Assembly (NCBI RefSeq): GCF_000003815.2
Contig: NC_049980.1
Span: 9,990,053-10,043,494 of the forward strand
DNA: 53,442 nt
Source of the DNA: Branchiostoma floridae
Lineage: Eukaryota > Chordata > Leptocardii > Amphioxiformes > Branchiostomatidae
Direction of reading: 5' to 3'
Made by a program: the position numbers and the translations under genes
Shown here: in pieces, positions 34,640-46,700 of the stretch
Layout: each line of letters starts with the position of its first letter
Position numbering within the stretch: the first letter of the stretch is position 1
Notes under the pieces: model-generated
What the model saw: only the letters and a program-made list of their open reading frames with translations
Told to the model about the DNA's origin: nothing
Database searches by the model: none

Positions 34640-34810
34640 GGTGTACCAGGGGGGGGGGTAAAATCGACATTGACCTTCGTTTTCCCACCCCCTAACCACA
34701 TGTACAGAGAAAATATCATCGTAATACATCCAGAGGTTCTAGAGTTATACTGACCACAAATATTCGGAAACACAAACCGACACACACACAGACAGACAGA
34801 CAAACAAACA
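34640..34810 (-). repeat. Dispersed repeat family member (copy 3) with GACA/GT tract
   Basis: On the minus strand: a mixed (GTTT)n/(GTCT)n/GT tract, then cagtataactctagaacctc, tggatgtattacgatgatat and a pyrimidine-rich end. Same module order as the copies at 29222 and 32090. Confidence 0.5.
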
Positions 34811-37440
34811 AACACACCAAAAACTATGCCTCGATTTTTCATAGACGTTTTAAGATTCTTTACGAGTAAGGAATCTGTCGGCAGACCTGCGGTGGATGAT
34901 ATAGTAGTAATGTTTACACGCGCACCGCGTGAGGAAGTTGAACTCACTGCTATCAATTAATAAGACGTAAGTTAATTCGATTGAACTAGCGCGTTCGCAA
35001 GAGGAGGAGAATTAGATTATTCCCTCTGCGATGACTTGTGGCTATATTTTCATCAGCCTCTGCGAATACATTGTTAATAGCTGCCTTAAATTGATTTAAT
35101 CAATTCTCCTTTCGTTTTAGGCGAGGGGTGAGTCAAACTTGGCAGCCTGCCAGCAGAACCGGAGAAAGGACAATGATCCATCTTATGCGCCTATTCTCTG
35201 TGAACAAAGCGACACGCTTGTACCAGCCACAGTCTGGACACTACGTGATAACATGTTGGAGCACCATGACGACTCTGATGCACAGCAACATCTTCATTTG
35301 ACGCCCGAACAGAGCTCATCATAAAACATCCATCAGGGAGAACACCAATGTACGACCTTAGGCCGTTTAGGTTAGCTGCCTGGCAAAGAAATGGACTTCA
35401 TCTCCGATATCTGTACAGATACGCTACCAGCAAGACATTTCGTACGCGACGCCGGCAGAGACCTATTCTATTCGACATTTGAACCATGCGTGCCTGGCGG
35501 ACGTTTGGACGCAATGGGAAAGCTTGTGTATATTTAGACGAGTCGTGAACCGATTTCTGACGGACGTGACATCGGCAATGATCGGCGCAGAGGCTACATA
35601 TTCAGCAGACCTTACCAATGCGGCTATAATGGGAGCGCTATATTGATGCCGCTGTGAATACATGCCGCATGCAAAGTTCTGATGATAACGTTCTGATCAT
35701 ATTTTACTTTACGTTATGACCTTCAAGCAACTTTCAAAAAGTATCCCTCCTACTTTCTGGTGTAAAATAGACATCGTATACTCTGGGGATGTTGCTTTGT
35801 TGAATGGTCCTTGACCATCAATTCCACAAGGCACCGTTATCCGTTCATAACTGTGCGCGTTGTGTGCGAGTCTCCCCAGAAGCAATGACAGATGCCTGTG
35901 GTTCACCACAGTGGAAACCCGCTGACCCAGAGGACATTAAACCATTCGGGAGTGTGCATAACAAGGTTCCACTCTTGATCCTTAGTACCCGGAAATACCG
36001 GCCGCGCGCACGCAACTCCAAACCCGTGCGGTCGCAGATGGCGCTTCGGACCGAAGTCAACAAGCCACAGATATATATATCAGTCACTAGGAAACCAGAT
36101 GTGAATTTTACGCAGTGCCAGTTTGCAGCCACTGACACGTACTATAGGGTTTCTATACAGAACCAGTTAATCCATAGAAAATAGAAAATTTGAGAGTAAT
36201 CTGCTCCATAAATCATTCGCGTACTGCAAGCAACTGAGTACGATAACAGGCCGCCACGCTTCACGTGATAATCAGTTGTTTATAGCCGACATCAACGTCC
36301 ATAAACTCGGCAGCGTGAAGGATATACCACTAACAATGTTGCTTACGGGATTAGAGGCTTTCTAAACTTCAATTTCATCCAGCGCACAGGTCCGGGCCGC
36401 TGGCCCAATTTATGGATATATGTGCGCGACCGTGTGGCACCATCGGCTGTGTCCCAGCGTATCCCCTCATCGAAATTGCCTTTGGACACGCCCATCTTGC
36501 TCCCTATGTTTTATACATGTTCTTAGTCTTCCAAAAACGCCATGGACGACTCTTACGGGAAAAGGCGGGGAATATCTCTTGCAGGGTGTTTCATTCAGCA
36601 AGTAGGATGCCACACGCTTGAGGATCGATCCGCAGCTCACATAGGGCCGGGTAACGTGATATCTCCCAAATCCAGAGCCGTCCCAGCTGACCCGAGTTTG
36701 TCAGAACCCGTCAGGAGAGGCATGTTTTAAGCACACAGTAGTTCCAGCCATGCACGGCTTAGCGAGAGGCGAGGGGGCTGCCACCGGGCGTGCGGAGGTA
36801 AGTGGCAAGGCTTCCACTTGAACGAGGAGGTTCAAATTTCTTTTTCTGTGTGTGTTTCTGGTGTTGGTAGCAGTGAGCAAGTGCAATACGTGACTTTGGT
36901 ATCAGCCCGGCTGATAAATCAGGTATAGTTTATCCCGTCCTTTTGAAAAAAAGACGAACTGTAATATTACACTGCAGGCAACAGGCGAACAATCTGCGTA
37001 TTCATGTACATGCCTTGTACGTCACTGTTATTATGTTTATACTAGGAATTTTGATCCCAGAAAATGTAATGATATCATTAGGCAAAATACATCCGACGGT
37101 GATTAGGATTGGTAGACGTTAAAACATTAATGTATATCTATATAAAGCAATGAAATGGATTAACTCCACCGTTAGCAATAGCAGTAATATAGAGAAATGA
37201 CTGCTGGCAGCCATGAAAGGAGCAATTGTGAAGATTAAGTAAAGAAAAAAAGAGACCGAGGGAAAGGGATTTGGCGATTCTGGTTATTGGGACTTCGATC
37301 GTTTTATACAATCAACGTTGATGACTTTGTAGACTGAAACGCATCAGGAGTTGAGAGCAGGGTTTTGTCTAAATGGGTTTTCGGGACTTAATATTGCGGG
37401 GATTTGGGGGACGCGACTCTCGTTTAAGGTCGTAGAAGTC
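34811..37440. other. Mostly unrecognised sequence with weak exon candidates
   Basis: Apart from the candidate exon at 35121, an ATG at 36751 begins a 16-codon frame ending at a strong GGAG|GTAAGT donor at 36797, a possible first exon. The stretch is more GC-rich than its neighbours at 35800-36800. No protein family was identified. Confidence 0.25.
35121..35324 (+). CDS. Possible terminal coding exon of an unidentified gene
   Basis: A pyrimidine-rich acceptor (ctcctttcgttttag, ends 35120) precedes an open phase-0 frame of 67 codons that ends TAA. The peptide is polar (NRRKDNDPSYAPILCEQ ... HLTPEQSSS), with a composition more like protein than its surroundings. No upstream partner exon was found, and no family is recognised. 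It could equally be chance. Confidence 0.2.
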   Translation, partial: ARGESNLAACQQNRRKDNDPSYAPILCEQSDTLVPATVWTLRDNMLEHHDDSDAQQHLHLTPEQSSS

Positions 37441-37445
37441 ATCCA

Positions 37446-37480
37446 CTATATATAAATAGGCGATGCCACGTTCACTGCTC
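37446..37480 (+). promoter_or_regulatory. Candidate TATA-type core promoter
   Basis: TATATATAAATAGG near 37448 is followed about 25-30 bp later by tcactgctct, a plausible initiator. No gene is attached directly downstream; the nearest coding exon on this strand is at 40676. This rests on motif match only. Confidence 0.2.
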
Positions 37481-37499
37481 TCTTCGCCCTGCAACACGA

Positions 37500-38700
37500 G
37501 ATCAATAAATCTACTCCAACTGTCAGAAAGGGTTAGGGATGGGAGGGGGGCGCTGTAGCAGGTGCTGACATTAAATTAACAACCAAGATTTTACACTTTA
37601 ATTTTCATCACGGTTAATACCTCAATTATTGCACGCCGAGCCGTAGGAACATCCAATATCCATTGCGCGGCCATATAACGGTACATACACCATCGTTAAT
37701 GTATCAGCACCGCCGGAAAGTCTATAAACTCGCTGCTTCAAATGACGCATACGCCGGTTGTTTGCTGCGCCTCCTGTGGTGGAGATTTTCCGCGTCATGA
37801 GGCCGATCAGGTGCCCATGTCCCGCGGTGGGCACTGATACAAGTCTCCGGGGGAACTTAGACAGAGGGGCTTTGCCATGACCCGCGCGGTGAGGGGAGAA
37901 TCACCAATTGGCATCGATCGAATCATGGAATCGCTTCTCCGCCCCAGTTATTTCGGCTATCGATATCTCTCTGTCAATCGGGGCTTTATTCTGATCTACT
38001 TACCGGAAACATCCGTCAGATACATGCAGTGATATGGGTATGTGGGATCGGGAAGCAAGGAATCAGCCTCAGGCCCGATCAAAGTCTATCCCGGAAGGAG
38101 TTTGACCAGATTAAAGACACTCTAGAAACAAAGGAATCCGCCATATCCTGTTTTCAAGCAGTGACTGAAGTACTGACCCGAGAAGAAGAAGAATAGGGCA
38201 TGAATATTACTGCATATACACGATATAATGGAGGAATGACTAGATCTGAATGATAAAATTACAAAGTGAGGATGCTGAAAATAACAGATGTTCGTATTAA
38301 AAAGCGAAAGCCGACTTGCCATATTTGTGCAAATGTCTGTGCAATGCTGAAACAAGAGAGTGAAATATTGATAGACATACTGAGAGATACTAGTAGTGGC
38401 CAGTAGATTTCTATGTAGGGGCATATCATGCAGCTGCCAAATCATACAAAAAGCCCATAGTATTCAACTGACTGGAAAGAGACGGTCGTCCATTGTCTCC
38501 AGTCAGTCACCCTTGGAATTTCTGAGAAACAGTCTTCATCTATTACCTGTCAGGTCTGTAACCTTTACTGCTGTTTGATTGTAATCTGTGTCACATGCGG
38601 GAAGCTGTAGAATCGTTAGGACGTGATGGAAGCGCTCTTAAATTGCACCCTGATCTTACATACGAGAGGGCGCGAGTGTTTGGAGAATATCACTAGGCTG
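37500..38700. other. Non-coding stretch, nothing recognised
   Basis: No splice-supported exon, RNA gene or repeat was recognised. Confidence 0.3.
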
Positions 38701-38716
38701 AGCTACTGTCATCGCG

Positions 38717-38936
38717 ATTTAGGGCGAGGTCACATTGGTCGAACGATCGCCGCACGATCGCTAACTTCGGGCATTTTGGGGGACAAACATGTCCATCTCC
38801 TGTAAAATTCAACTTTCTTGGTGCACAAAATGCTGTTCTGTATGCATGTCGGTGGTTGGCTATGTTACAGCCTGCTTGAAAATCTTATGGCGTCAAAATC
38901 GTACGATGATCGCACGACTTGTGACCGCGCTCTAAA
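38717..38936. mobile_element. Harbinger-like MITE remnant
   Basis: The left end tttagggcgaggtcaca and the right end tgtgaccgcgctctaaa are inverted with few mismatches. Inside are the gatcgcacgac/cgtacgatgatcg motifs also seen in the element at 24617. The flanking TTA/TAA do not form a clean direct repeat. More cgtacgac-type fragments follow up to about 39145. Confidence 0.6.
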
Positions 38937-40570
38937 GCGTCGTACAGCGCAGTCACGTTTGTCGTAAGTCGTCGTACGACATAAATCTAGAATTCAGGCG
39001 GGCTGTGATAGAACCAACCACCGACACGAATCTAAGACAGTATTTTCCGAGACAAGAAAGCTAAACGTCAAAGGGCACATGCACGGAGATGAGAAAGACA
39101 CGTTTAATTTGCGTGATCATACGACTATCGTACGATGATCGGGCCCTGACAAAAACTGCGTCTGGATTTGTGTAGGTTGGGGTACGCCACCGAGTTGACC
39201 AATGGAACAGTGTTGCTGGAGGATCTAGTGTCAAAGAGGTACGCTTTTGTAAACTCAGAAGATCACAGGACGCATAACGAAAGTCGCAGCTGATAAAGTT
39301 CACTCAGACCAGAGAATCCACTTCAGTCAATAACTCTACTCCAAATTTGGAACTTATCCCGAGGATTTCGTATATGATCATGATTTAGACTTAAACAACA
39401 GTATTCAGTACCACTAGAATGATAAACATATTTATAAATATGGGTGTTGTCATGATCGTTTTTAATGCTGCCTCGTAAATATACTTGAGTTTTATCTGAT
39501 TTACTTGTGATCAGAGTCTCAGTCTTCTTGTGTTCTAAGAAATCAACGTTTTTACCTTTACAGTTATGAATCAGATTACAGAAAAGAATTATGTACACGG
39601 AGAAGAATTCTTTTTCTAACGCTGTATCCCACTTTTTGTCTCATCTGATGAATTCACACAAATAACATTCTTCTTTCCGTGTGCGTAAAGGTGTTTAAAT
39701 TTGTACTTTTAACGCCGTTCTTGAGATGTAGACAGGAATCGAACACATCATTATTTTTCTCGATAAGTATCATTGATTTCTTCCCCCTACACATGATTTA
39801 AGGTACTCTAAACGTCATGTTACGAGCGATGGTTGTGTGGCCGCCGGGCAGGTGTCATACACGCCGTAATGCGGTTTTACGGTAACAATCAGTCAGGTAG
39901 AGGGTAAAATTTCAATAACCTATAGTACAGTGGTGGCTCTTTATGATATAGCTTATAAACGGTACACATCCTAAATATCAGATCGAGCCATATCAATAAA
40001 ATCTGATCAATTTTGAAAAAGCTGGATGCTGTATATCTGGCCATATGCCTACCAATAACAGTGATGGTAATATCTAGGTCGACCATTTTTGTGATCGTAC
40101 TTCTCGGACCTACATTTCACAATAAAGTAAATTTCCCTGACAGTACAACGGTTACTTCTGTTGTGTTTTCCCCAGACAAGACATTTACTCATTCGCAGAC
40201 GCCGTCGACCAGCATTCGATGTTCTTAAGTCGAAAAAATATAAACAAAAAGTGAAGACACCCTTCCATTCGAATTTGTAATCCACTTGCTCGCTGCAGCG
40301 ATTGCTGTAGCTTAGTCTTAAATGATTTTACAGAGTAATATATAGTATGATTAAGTACTAAAGAATCTTCATTAGTTCATTCCTAGTTCTTTTTAGAACT
40401 CCACGTAAGTATTATACTCGAAGCGTGTCTAGTATAATTTACCATCTATCTCGTGGCCATACCGACTGGAATCTGAGATGCAACAGATTAACCATTTGAT
40501 TCCATTCTTTCATACTTCGAATGCCTTTAAATGCTACTTAATACTTACCTATCAACCCTCTGTCAACACA
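38937..40570. other. Upstream region of the coiled-coil gene, no recognised feature
   Basis: After the MITE fragments (to about 39145) the sequence is AT-rich with no splice-supported ORF. It probably includes the 5' flank, or an unrecognised non-coding exon, of the gene at 40676. Confidence 0.3.
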
Positions 40571-40675
40571 GCCGATACGTGAACCGAAATGGAGGGATTA
40601 GACACCACAAGCACATGGGTGACAAAGCGCAGTTGGAAGTGATGCCCGGCTACACCGCTTGAGCGCCATCAGACC

Positions 40676-42304
40676 ATGAAATTGCTGGACTCCGTGGAGG
40701 TTAAGGCCCAGATCAAGGTGGTGCTTCAGGACCTTGATGATGTACTGCATGAACTGAAGACAGTCGCCGCCGAGCTTCGCGCAATCATACAGCAAATGGA
40801 CGACATCTCGGCCCGGATAGATCTGGAGGAGGAGCTGGGGAAATCTTCTCAGCTCCGCACGATGTCTCTGCCCCACCCACGGGGACGGCCAAACGGGCAA
40901 AAGACAGCCCGGTGGGGACATTATAAACATATCTCAGACATAACCGGTGGATGGGCGAGTAGAGATAGGTGTGAGTACCCGGATATTCTCGCTTCCCGTC
41001 CTCAGCACTTCACCGCCTTGCGAGAGACACCCATCCTGGACTCAGAGTCACTCTATCCGCTAGATGATCATGCCAGACATCGTCCCTACAATACTTTAGA
41101 CACCAGCCAGCTGAGAAAAAGGGAATTCTCACCCAACGTAGCCACAAAATCCCAAACATTTCGCCCCAGCAGAGGACGAAGAGCTAGCCCCATAGGAGCA
41201 GAGAGTGAGAGTAAAGGTTCACTCTCGCCTCACAAAATATTGAAAGAGTCTCAAAACCTTGATACGTGGGCCTTGACTTTGCGGAACGGACCAACCACAG
41301 CGTACTGTGTTAACAAAAGGTGAGTGCCCATCCTAAACTTTTAATATAACATACACTGCAAATAAAAGAACATCAATCAACAATGACATAGCTTTCCTAT
41401 ACATACAGAACCTATCCACATGACTTCCATGGAAAGGATGATTCAGTACCAAGGACAGAACGCTCTACATAAACGCATAGTGTACTACCTGTCTACGCTT
41501 TAAAGTAAAGAAAAGTAAAAAAAAAAGTAGAGAAATAGTGATTCAATTGTTATTTTTTTTTATTCAGTAAGCTTACTATATACGTTTACTAACTGTAACT
41601 TGGTCTTCAACTAAGTGCTTAACAGTTACTGTCATGTATTTTTCAGAGGTATCACGCCCGTGGTGTCGGAGTGCCCCGCTGCCGTGCATGGACCTACAGC
41701 ACACAGACATGTTTTACACGGGAACACGTGCGGACATACCTGTCAAGGAAGTACCGGCGGCGCCCACAGCGGTGGGGGGACGGACAGTGACTACAGCACT
41801 CGTGTTTCTGACGACTTAGACACACTCTCAAGGCGTACACTTGGAGAAGACACCTTCAGCTTCGGCCATTCGACAAGATCCTCTCTCCTGGCATCCGACG
41901 AAAACGTACTGCTAACGAGGCAGACAGGTTGCTTCAGCTGTTCAGAGTCTAACACAGACTCTCAAGAAGAAGTCAGCAGTGGTTCTTGTCTGACGACTAG
42001 CAGGACCTGGCGTTGTCGGACCGTCTCAGACGCAAGGCGTCGCTTCTTCCGCAAGAAAGTGGAATTAAGAAACGGCATCGGGATCAAGTACAACACAATC
42101 GGACATGGCCCCGAGAAACGGGATTCGGAAAGGGATTCGACCGGAAACGGAAGGACATGTTCAGCCCTGATGTGTTCCAGAACACGAGTAGTGAGCACTG
42201 GGTCCCAAACCACCGAAGACATTTCTGACATTGTGGCTGAAGAAAGAGTCAAGAACTACATGAAAGATTATATCAACCTTAAAGACGAAATTACCAAGTT
42301 ATGA
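40676..42304 (+). CDS. Inhibitory synaptic factor 1-like coiled-coil protein, two coding exons
   Basis: Exon 40676-41319 ends at a strong AAAAG|GTGAGT donor; exon 41647-42304 follows a tttttcag acceptor; AG joins A to give Arg in frame. Total is 433 codons plus TGA. An in-frame TGA at 40640 supports ATG 40676 if the upstream sequence is exonic. Residues about 5-52 form a heptad-patterned helix (IKVVLQDLDDVLHELK, VAAELRAIIQQMDDISARID). In spacing and residues it closely matches the N-terminal helix of vertebrate INSYN1, a postsynaptic protein of inhibitory synapses that binds gephyrin and the dystrophin complex. The rest is Ser/Thr/Arg-rich and probably disordered; near the end STGSQTTEDI loosely resembles SQT/TQT light-chain binding motifs and the Thr/Gln repeats of INSYN1. 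Human INSYN1 is shorter (about 293 residues). The family call rests mainly on the helix; synaptic function is inference. Confidence 0.65.
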
Positions 42305-42505
42305 CGAAGAGAAACATCAAGATTCAAACGGTGATTTTTGGTCTTGTATATAGTGAATTATTGACAATTTAGGTATTATCTTTAGTAACTCGTAACGGCT
42401 ATCTACAACCAAGAATTACATGTACTTGTGTCCTTATGCAACCCTGGTCATTAACCTGTAGCATGGAACATGGAACAACGCTTTCAGGCTTATAATTGGC
42501 CTATC

Positions 42506-42511
42506 AATAAA
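42506..42511 (+). terminator. Poly(A) signal AATAAA of the coiled-coil gene
   Basis: AATAAA lies about 200 bp after the TGA at 42302-42304 and is followed by a GT-containing stretch (gttctggatgtc). This gives a compact 3' UTR of roughly 230 nt. Confidence 0.6.
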
Positions 42512-42739
42512 GTTCTGGATGTCAGCATTACAGTAGATGGATGATCATCATTGTCCGTCTCTTGTTGTCTAGAATAATTACGACATTTAGTTCTCTGTTC
42601 TCCCCCGTCGCTGAACTCATTAAAAATAGATGTCTTTCTTTGGAACTGCTGCAAGCGACCTTGGGTCCTTGACTCGTCCATAAAAAACATAGTTCCGAAA
42701 CGATACTTGTTTTGCATAGCCGGTTAACAGCATTGAGAC

Positions 42740-43075
42740 GCAAACACAGACAGTTCGTACTGAGTAGTACAAGCTGCACATCCGGACAGATTTACTTGAT
42801 TCACTCACACTGGGAAGGACCCATACTCTTTTCGGCAAGTGTGGCAGGTTCTTTAACGTGCTTGAGGTGTAGGTCTCCTAAAGAAACCGGGACCTCCATC
42901 TAACGCCCTATCCAAGACACGGCCCAAACCGAAGCTAAGTACCCATTTAAACCAGTGGGGAAAGTGGTGTTGAGTGCCTTTCACAAGGTCGCTGACGTGT
43001 CAATGGATTTGAACTCAGGACCCCTGGATTACAGACTGAAACATTACACCCTGCCGTTTGGTCACACGGCCCCAT
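42740..43075 (-). mobile_element. tRNA-derived SINE
   Basis: On the minus strand a tRNA-like head begins near 43075 (gggccgtgtgacc). It has an A-box-like TGACCAAACGG (one mismatch to TRGYNNARNNG) and, about 40 nt on, a B-box AGTTCAAATCC that fits the pol III consensus. The body continues with cttgtgaaaggcactcaaca, tttaaatgggtactt, gcacgttaaagaacc and cgaaaagagtatggg, a pattern familiar from animal tRNA-derived SINEs. It sits just past the 3' end of the coiled-coil gene, in the opposite orientation. Confidence 0.75.
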
Positions 43076-43089
43076 TACGCCACACAAAT

Positions 43090-43760
43090 CCACCGAATAT
43101 CGTCCTATTTGTCGGATTCAAACCATCAGTTTTATTGATGCTACTGCAAAGTTTTGCCCTTCGGAATTCTAAAGTTTAGATGCCACCCGATGCCGACGTG
43201 TCTCGTTGCGTAACACGATGCCATTACGCAACACAAATTCACCGACTATCTTCCTATTTGTCTGATTCAAACCATCTGCTGGAAAGTGTAATTGATGCTA
43301 CTGCAAAGTCTTGTCCTTGGAATTTTAGATCCCACTCGATGCCGACGTGTCTGGTTACGTCACACGACACAATTACGTGACACAAATCAGTCCTGACACT
43401 ATCGTCCTGAATAAAAAGACTCTTTTTACACAACCATTGCTTTATTCTCACCAACGTTTCGATGACCGTCTGGCACCTTCTTCATGGCAATTCTGACTGG
43501 TTCACATTGCACTGCAGGGAAGGTGAGTATAAAGTAATGGTTGTGTAAAAAGAGTCTCTTTATTCAGTGACGTACAAACCTGATGAAACTATTCACTATC
43601 GTCCTATTTGTCTGATTCAAACCATCTGTTAAAAAGTGTTATTGATGTTGCTGCTAAGTCTTGTCCTTGGAATTTTAGATCCCAGCCGATGCCGTCCAAC
43701 CATTATCCATCAGCTGAGTTTGCTAGATCGCATGCAGCACGGTTTGTTGCCCCGAGGAAG
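43090..43760. repeat. 149-bp direct repeat, three copies, one split by an insertion
   Basis: The string cctatttgtcngattcaaacc, followed by attgatgctactgcaaag, cttgtccttggaatttt and gatgccg, recurs starting at about 43102, 43251 and 43601. The first spacing is 149 bp; the second is larger because a 185-bp insert plus its target duplication lies between copies. Confidence 0.85.
43409..43593. mobile_element. Small inverted-repeat retroelement remnant, Penelope-like ends
   Basis: 185 bp flanked by a perfect 12-bp duplication CACTATCGTCCT (43397-43408 and 43594-43605). Arms of about 45 bp (gaataaaaagactctttttac... and its inverse ...gtaaaaagagtctctttattc) enclose a core that reads on the minus strand gaagaaggtgccagacgg, then tcatcgaaacgttgg. 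That layout, a GAAGA box, hairpin, GAAAC, is what Penelope terminal repeats show, and the long target duplication fits too. There is no coding sequence. The class is inferred from these features. Confidence 0.6.
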
Positions 43761-46700
43761 GAGAGTCGCGCAATCAGGTGTTAAATCTGCTTAGCGAGGT
43801 GTGGAAGTCTCATCCATCACCCTTACACCACTGGCAGGATGACATTTTTATGCTACGCTTCGAGATATTGACAAATTGTAGTTCCCTAACTCTGGTCAAA
43901 AAGAATTCAGAGGGATTTCTTTACAGTTTAGTCGTAATTCTGAGACATCGTTTGGAAACAATCCGCGGCTCGTTTATCAGGGGAGCTATTCTCCTGGAAA
44001 ATGAGGAAAGTTTTCAAGTTTAAAAGCACGCATTCATCACGAAGCCAGACTTGTTGTCTGAAGAGTGAGTATGGTTAACATCGTCTCTGAATGAAAGATG
44101 AGCTTCGTCCCATCTGTATCCATAATTCAGCACAACTCCGGTTAGAAGGCAGGGAAATCCACTTAACACACTAGTACTCTTCGAGTAACTGTCAAATTTA
44201 TGTAAAAGTGGGCGTAAAAGGAAATGAAATGATAAAATCCAAGGAGCCTTGAAGAATTATTCTGTAAACATTTTGCATTTTGTTCTGTATCTGTATCTGT
44301 ATCTATATAGCCGGAATAACCGCCGTTCGGCGTAACACACCAGCTTGTTGTGTACGTCTTCCAGCAAGGTCTTCTGATATTTCACTAGTAGAATAGACTA
44401 TCATCAACCATGCAAAAATGGGTTTTTACAACTTTTCCAACCATCACGTATTCTCACTTGAAATCCTTTAAGAACTAAATGCATGTGCAAAATTATCCAA
44501 CCTCTAGGAAACTAGTAGAGGGATGGATGATATTGAACGATATATACGAATATGCAAATGTAATATTTTCAATTCTAAAAACGCTGATATGCAGAAGTCC
44601 ATTTTCCACGGACTGGAAATTTTGGGCATTTTTTCAAAACAGATGTTATAATTACTACCTAGATGCTACTTCGGATTTCAGCATGAGAGAAGCATCCTTC
44701 ATAATCTGCATATCTTGCATTTATACGCTAAACACGCTGCACATAACGTTTTTGTTTTTTTAAATGGCGAGAAATAACCTGTGTTTAAGATCAATGGTAG
44801 CCATCAAACAATGTAATAGGTTCCAGTGGAGAATCCTTCAGCTACCCGTCTACTCACCCATCCGGTGCCCATACAGGTCTAACAGCTATTGATTGACTAG
44901 CCTCATGCCTAATAGCCTTCTTGCTCTTGTAACCCCGGAGCCAATTCTCTGTCTTTTGCTTGACATTTTACCATGCGAGCGCTTTAAGCTGCAATGTATT
45001 GAATTACGTGTCACAGGAGTATTCTGTCTGAACGAATCTGTTCTGTTCCATTTTACATGGTTATCGCTAATATAGCAAATGCACAGTCATGAATTTAAAT
45101 CTCTAGTAGACCAGATTTACTATTTTTTCCCATACCTTCCTCTGAAGAATAGTTTTGCACGATCTTCGAATTTTCTTACACACTGTATCGAAGTTTGTCT
45201 TACCCGGATCATATCGTCAATTCTTGTGTTAAAATCATGGCCAGTTATTGGCCCTCTCGCTTCATCTATCATCATCAACATGGCGATCGATCTTAGTTAC
45301 CCGAAAATAAACGGCCGGCTCCAGCTGTTATCATGGGGAGTTAGGGCCCGCTGGAGTGCTTCCTGATCCCCCATCTACAACCATAATTGATGCTCTTTGC
45401 AATAAATGCACCTTCTACGTGGGGGGCGTCAGTGGGCTGGATTTTAGGATAAATCTCTTTTGAAAACTTAAAACGTGTATCTGATAATGGACGTGGGTAG
45501 GGTTGGGCACCTACCTTTACAGAGAAGTTAAGAACAGGTACAGTCCAGGTCCAGAGAACCAGGTACAGGTCCCGGGACCTGAACCTGGACCTAAATTTCT
45601 GTAAAATTGTGAATTTCGCTACAAAAGATTGTGTTGGTTGAGTATCCGACTTCCACTGCCGTTTTAAAATCCTATATTCATGTAAACAACACTAAGTGGT
45701 ATTCTTCATCTGACAATTCATCATTACATAATGCTTTATATAATTGACAAATTCTCCCGGGAAAATCTGCATAAGTGTCAATTAGATCCACTTACAACCC
45801 AATCAACCACTTCTCGTCCATGTCTTTACAACGTGTAAGCAGGTTTTATGTCTGTGGACGTACCTAAAAGTGTGGAATCAATGAGCAGTAAGCGGAACCG
45901 CCGGGGTTGAGTCCGAAATTGGTTATCGGCGCCGCAAGACTTGTCGAGACCTTGGCTTAAAATCAAACAATGCACATTCTATTGACTTCCTGGGACGTCC
46001 TAGATAAAAAAACTGTTTGTAACAGAACCTGTTGAAGGCTGGATTTCAGGACTGGGTTTGTTGGTCTGGCGCCAAATTTGTGACATGCGTCACTAGTTCT
46101 GACGATTTTCGAGACAAAAGGACCACTCAAAAGGTTACATGAAGAACTTGATGCAATGTCTACCTGTAGCTATATGCTAATACACTCCGGATCCTATGAT
46201 GTTATCTATGTAAAGCATTATCCCACAGAAACAGCTGCATACTGTTCAATGGGTTCTGTACAACTCTCTAGGATAAAACTCTCCGGTCATGAGTAACTTT
46301 CTCATTTCGTTCTCAAATATCCAGCCCAGGGATATATATACGACCATGATAATGAAACTGCCTTACAGCAACGCACATAGGTGTATATATATAAGGCATT
46401 GTCACGTTTCTAATCAGAGAGTGTCGATATTCTAATTTGCTGGGTTATAGCAGGACGTGACTATGCTGTGCGTGTACTAGTTTATGAACTACCGCTGTAT
46501 CAGCAGGCCTGTTGGGAAGTGAAACGCTTGAGGGCCAAGGCGCCTAAAAACGGCGCCAAGGCGTCTCCAAGATAGATCGTTTCAAGGTTGACTCTTAATC
46601 TTTGGAATGATGAATTCCTTTGATAAGCATAGGCATGCCCATGCATCAATTTCACAAGCGTCGGCACCAATGAACCATAGGTCTTACCTTTACAAAACTA

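Noticed and set aside
35804-36184. 126-codon plus-strand open frame and its minus-strand shadow
   Set aside because: No family similarity and no splice support; both strands are open because of local composition.
42740-43075. Functional tRNA gene
   Set aside because: A- and B-box-like motifs exist, but the A box deviates, no cloverleaf could be drawn, and a SINE body follows.
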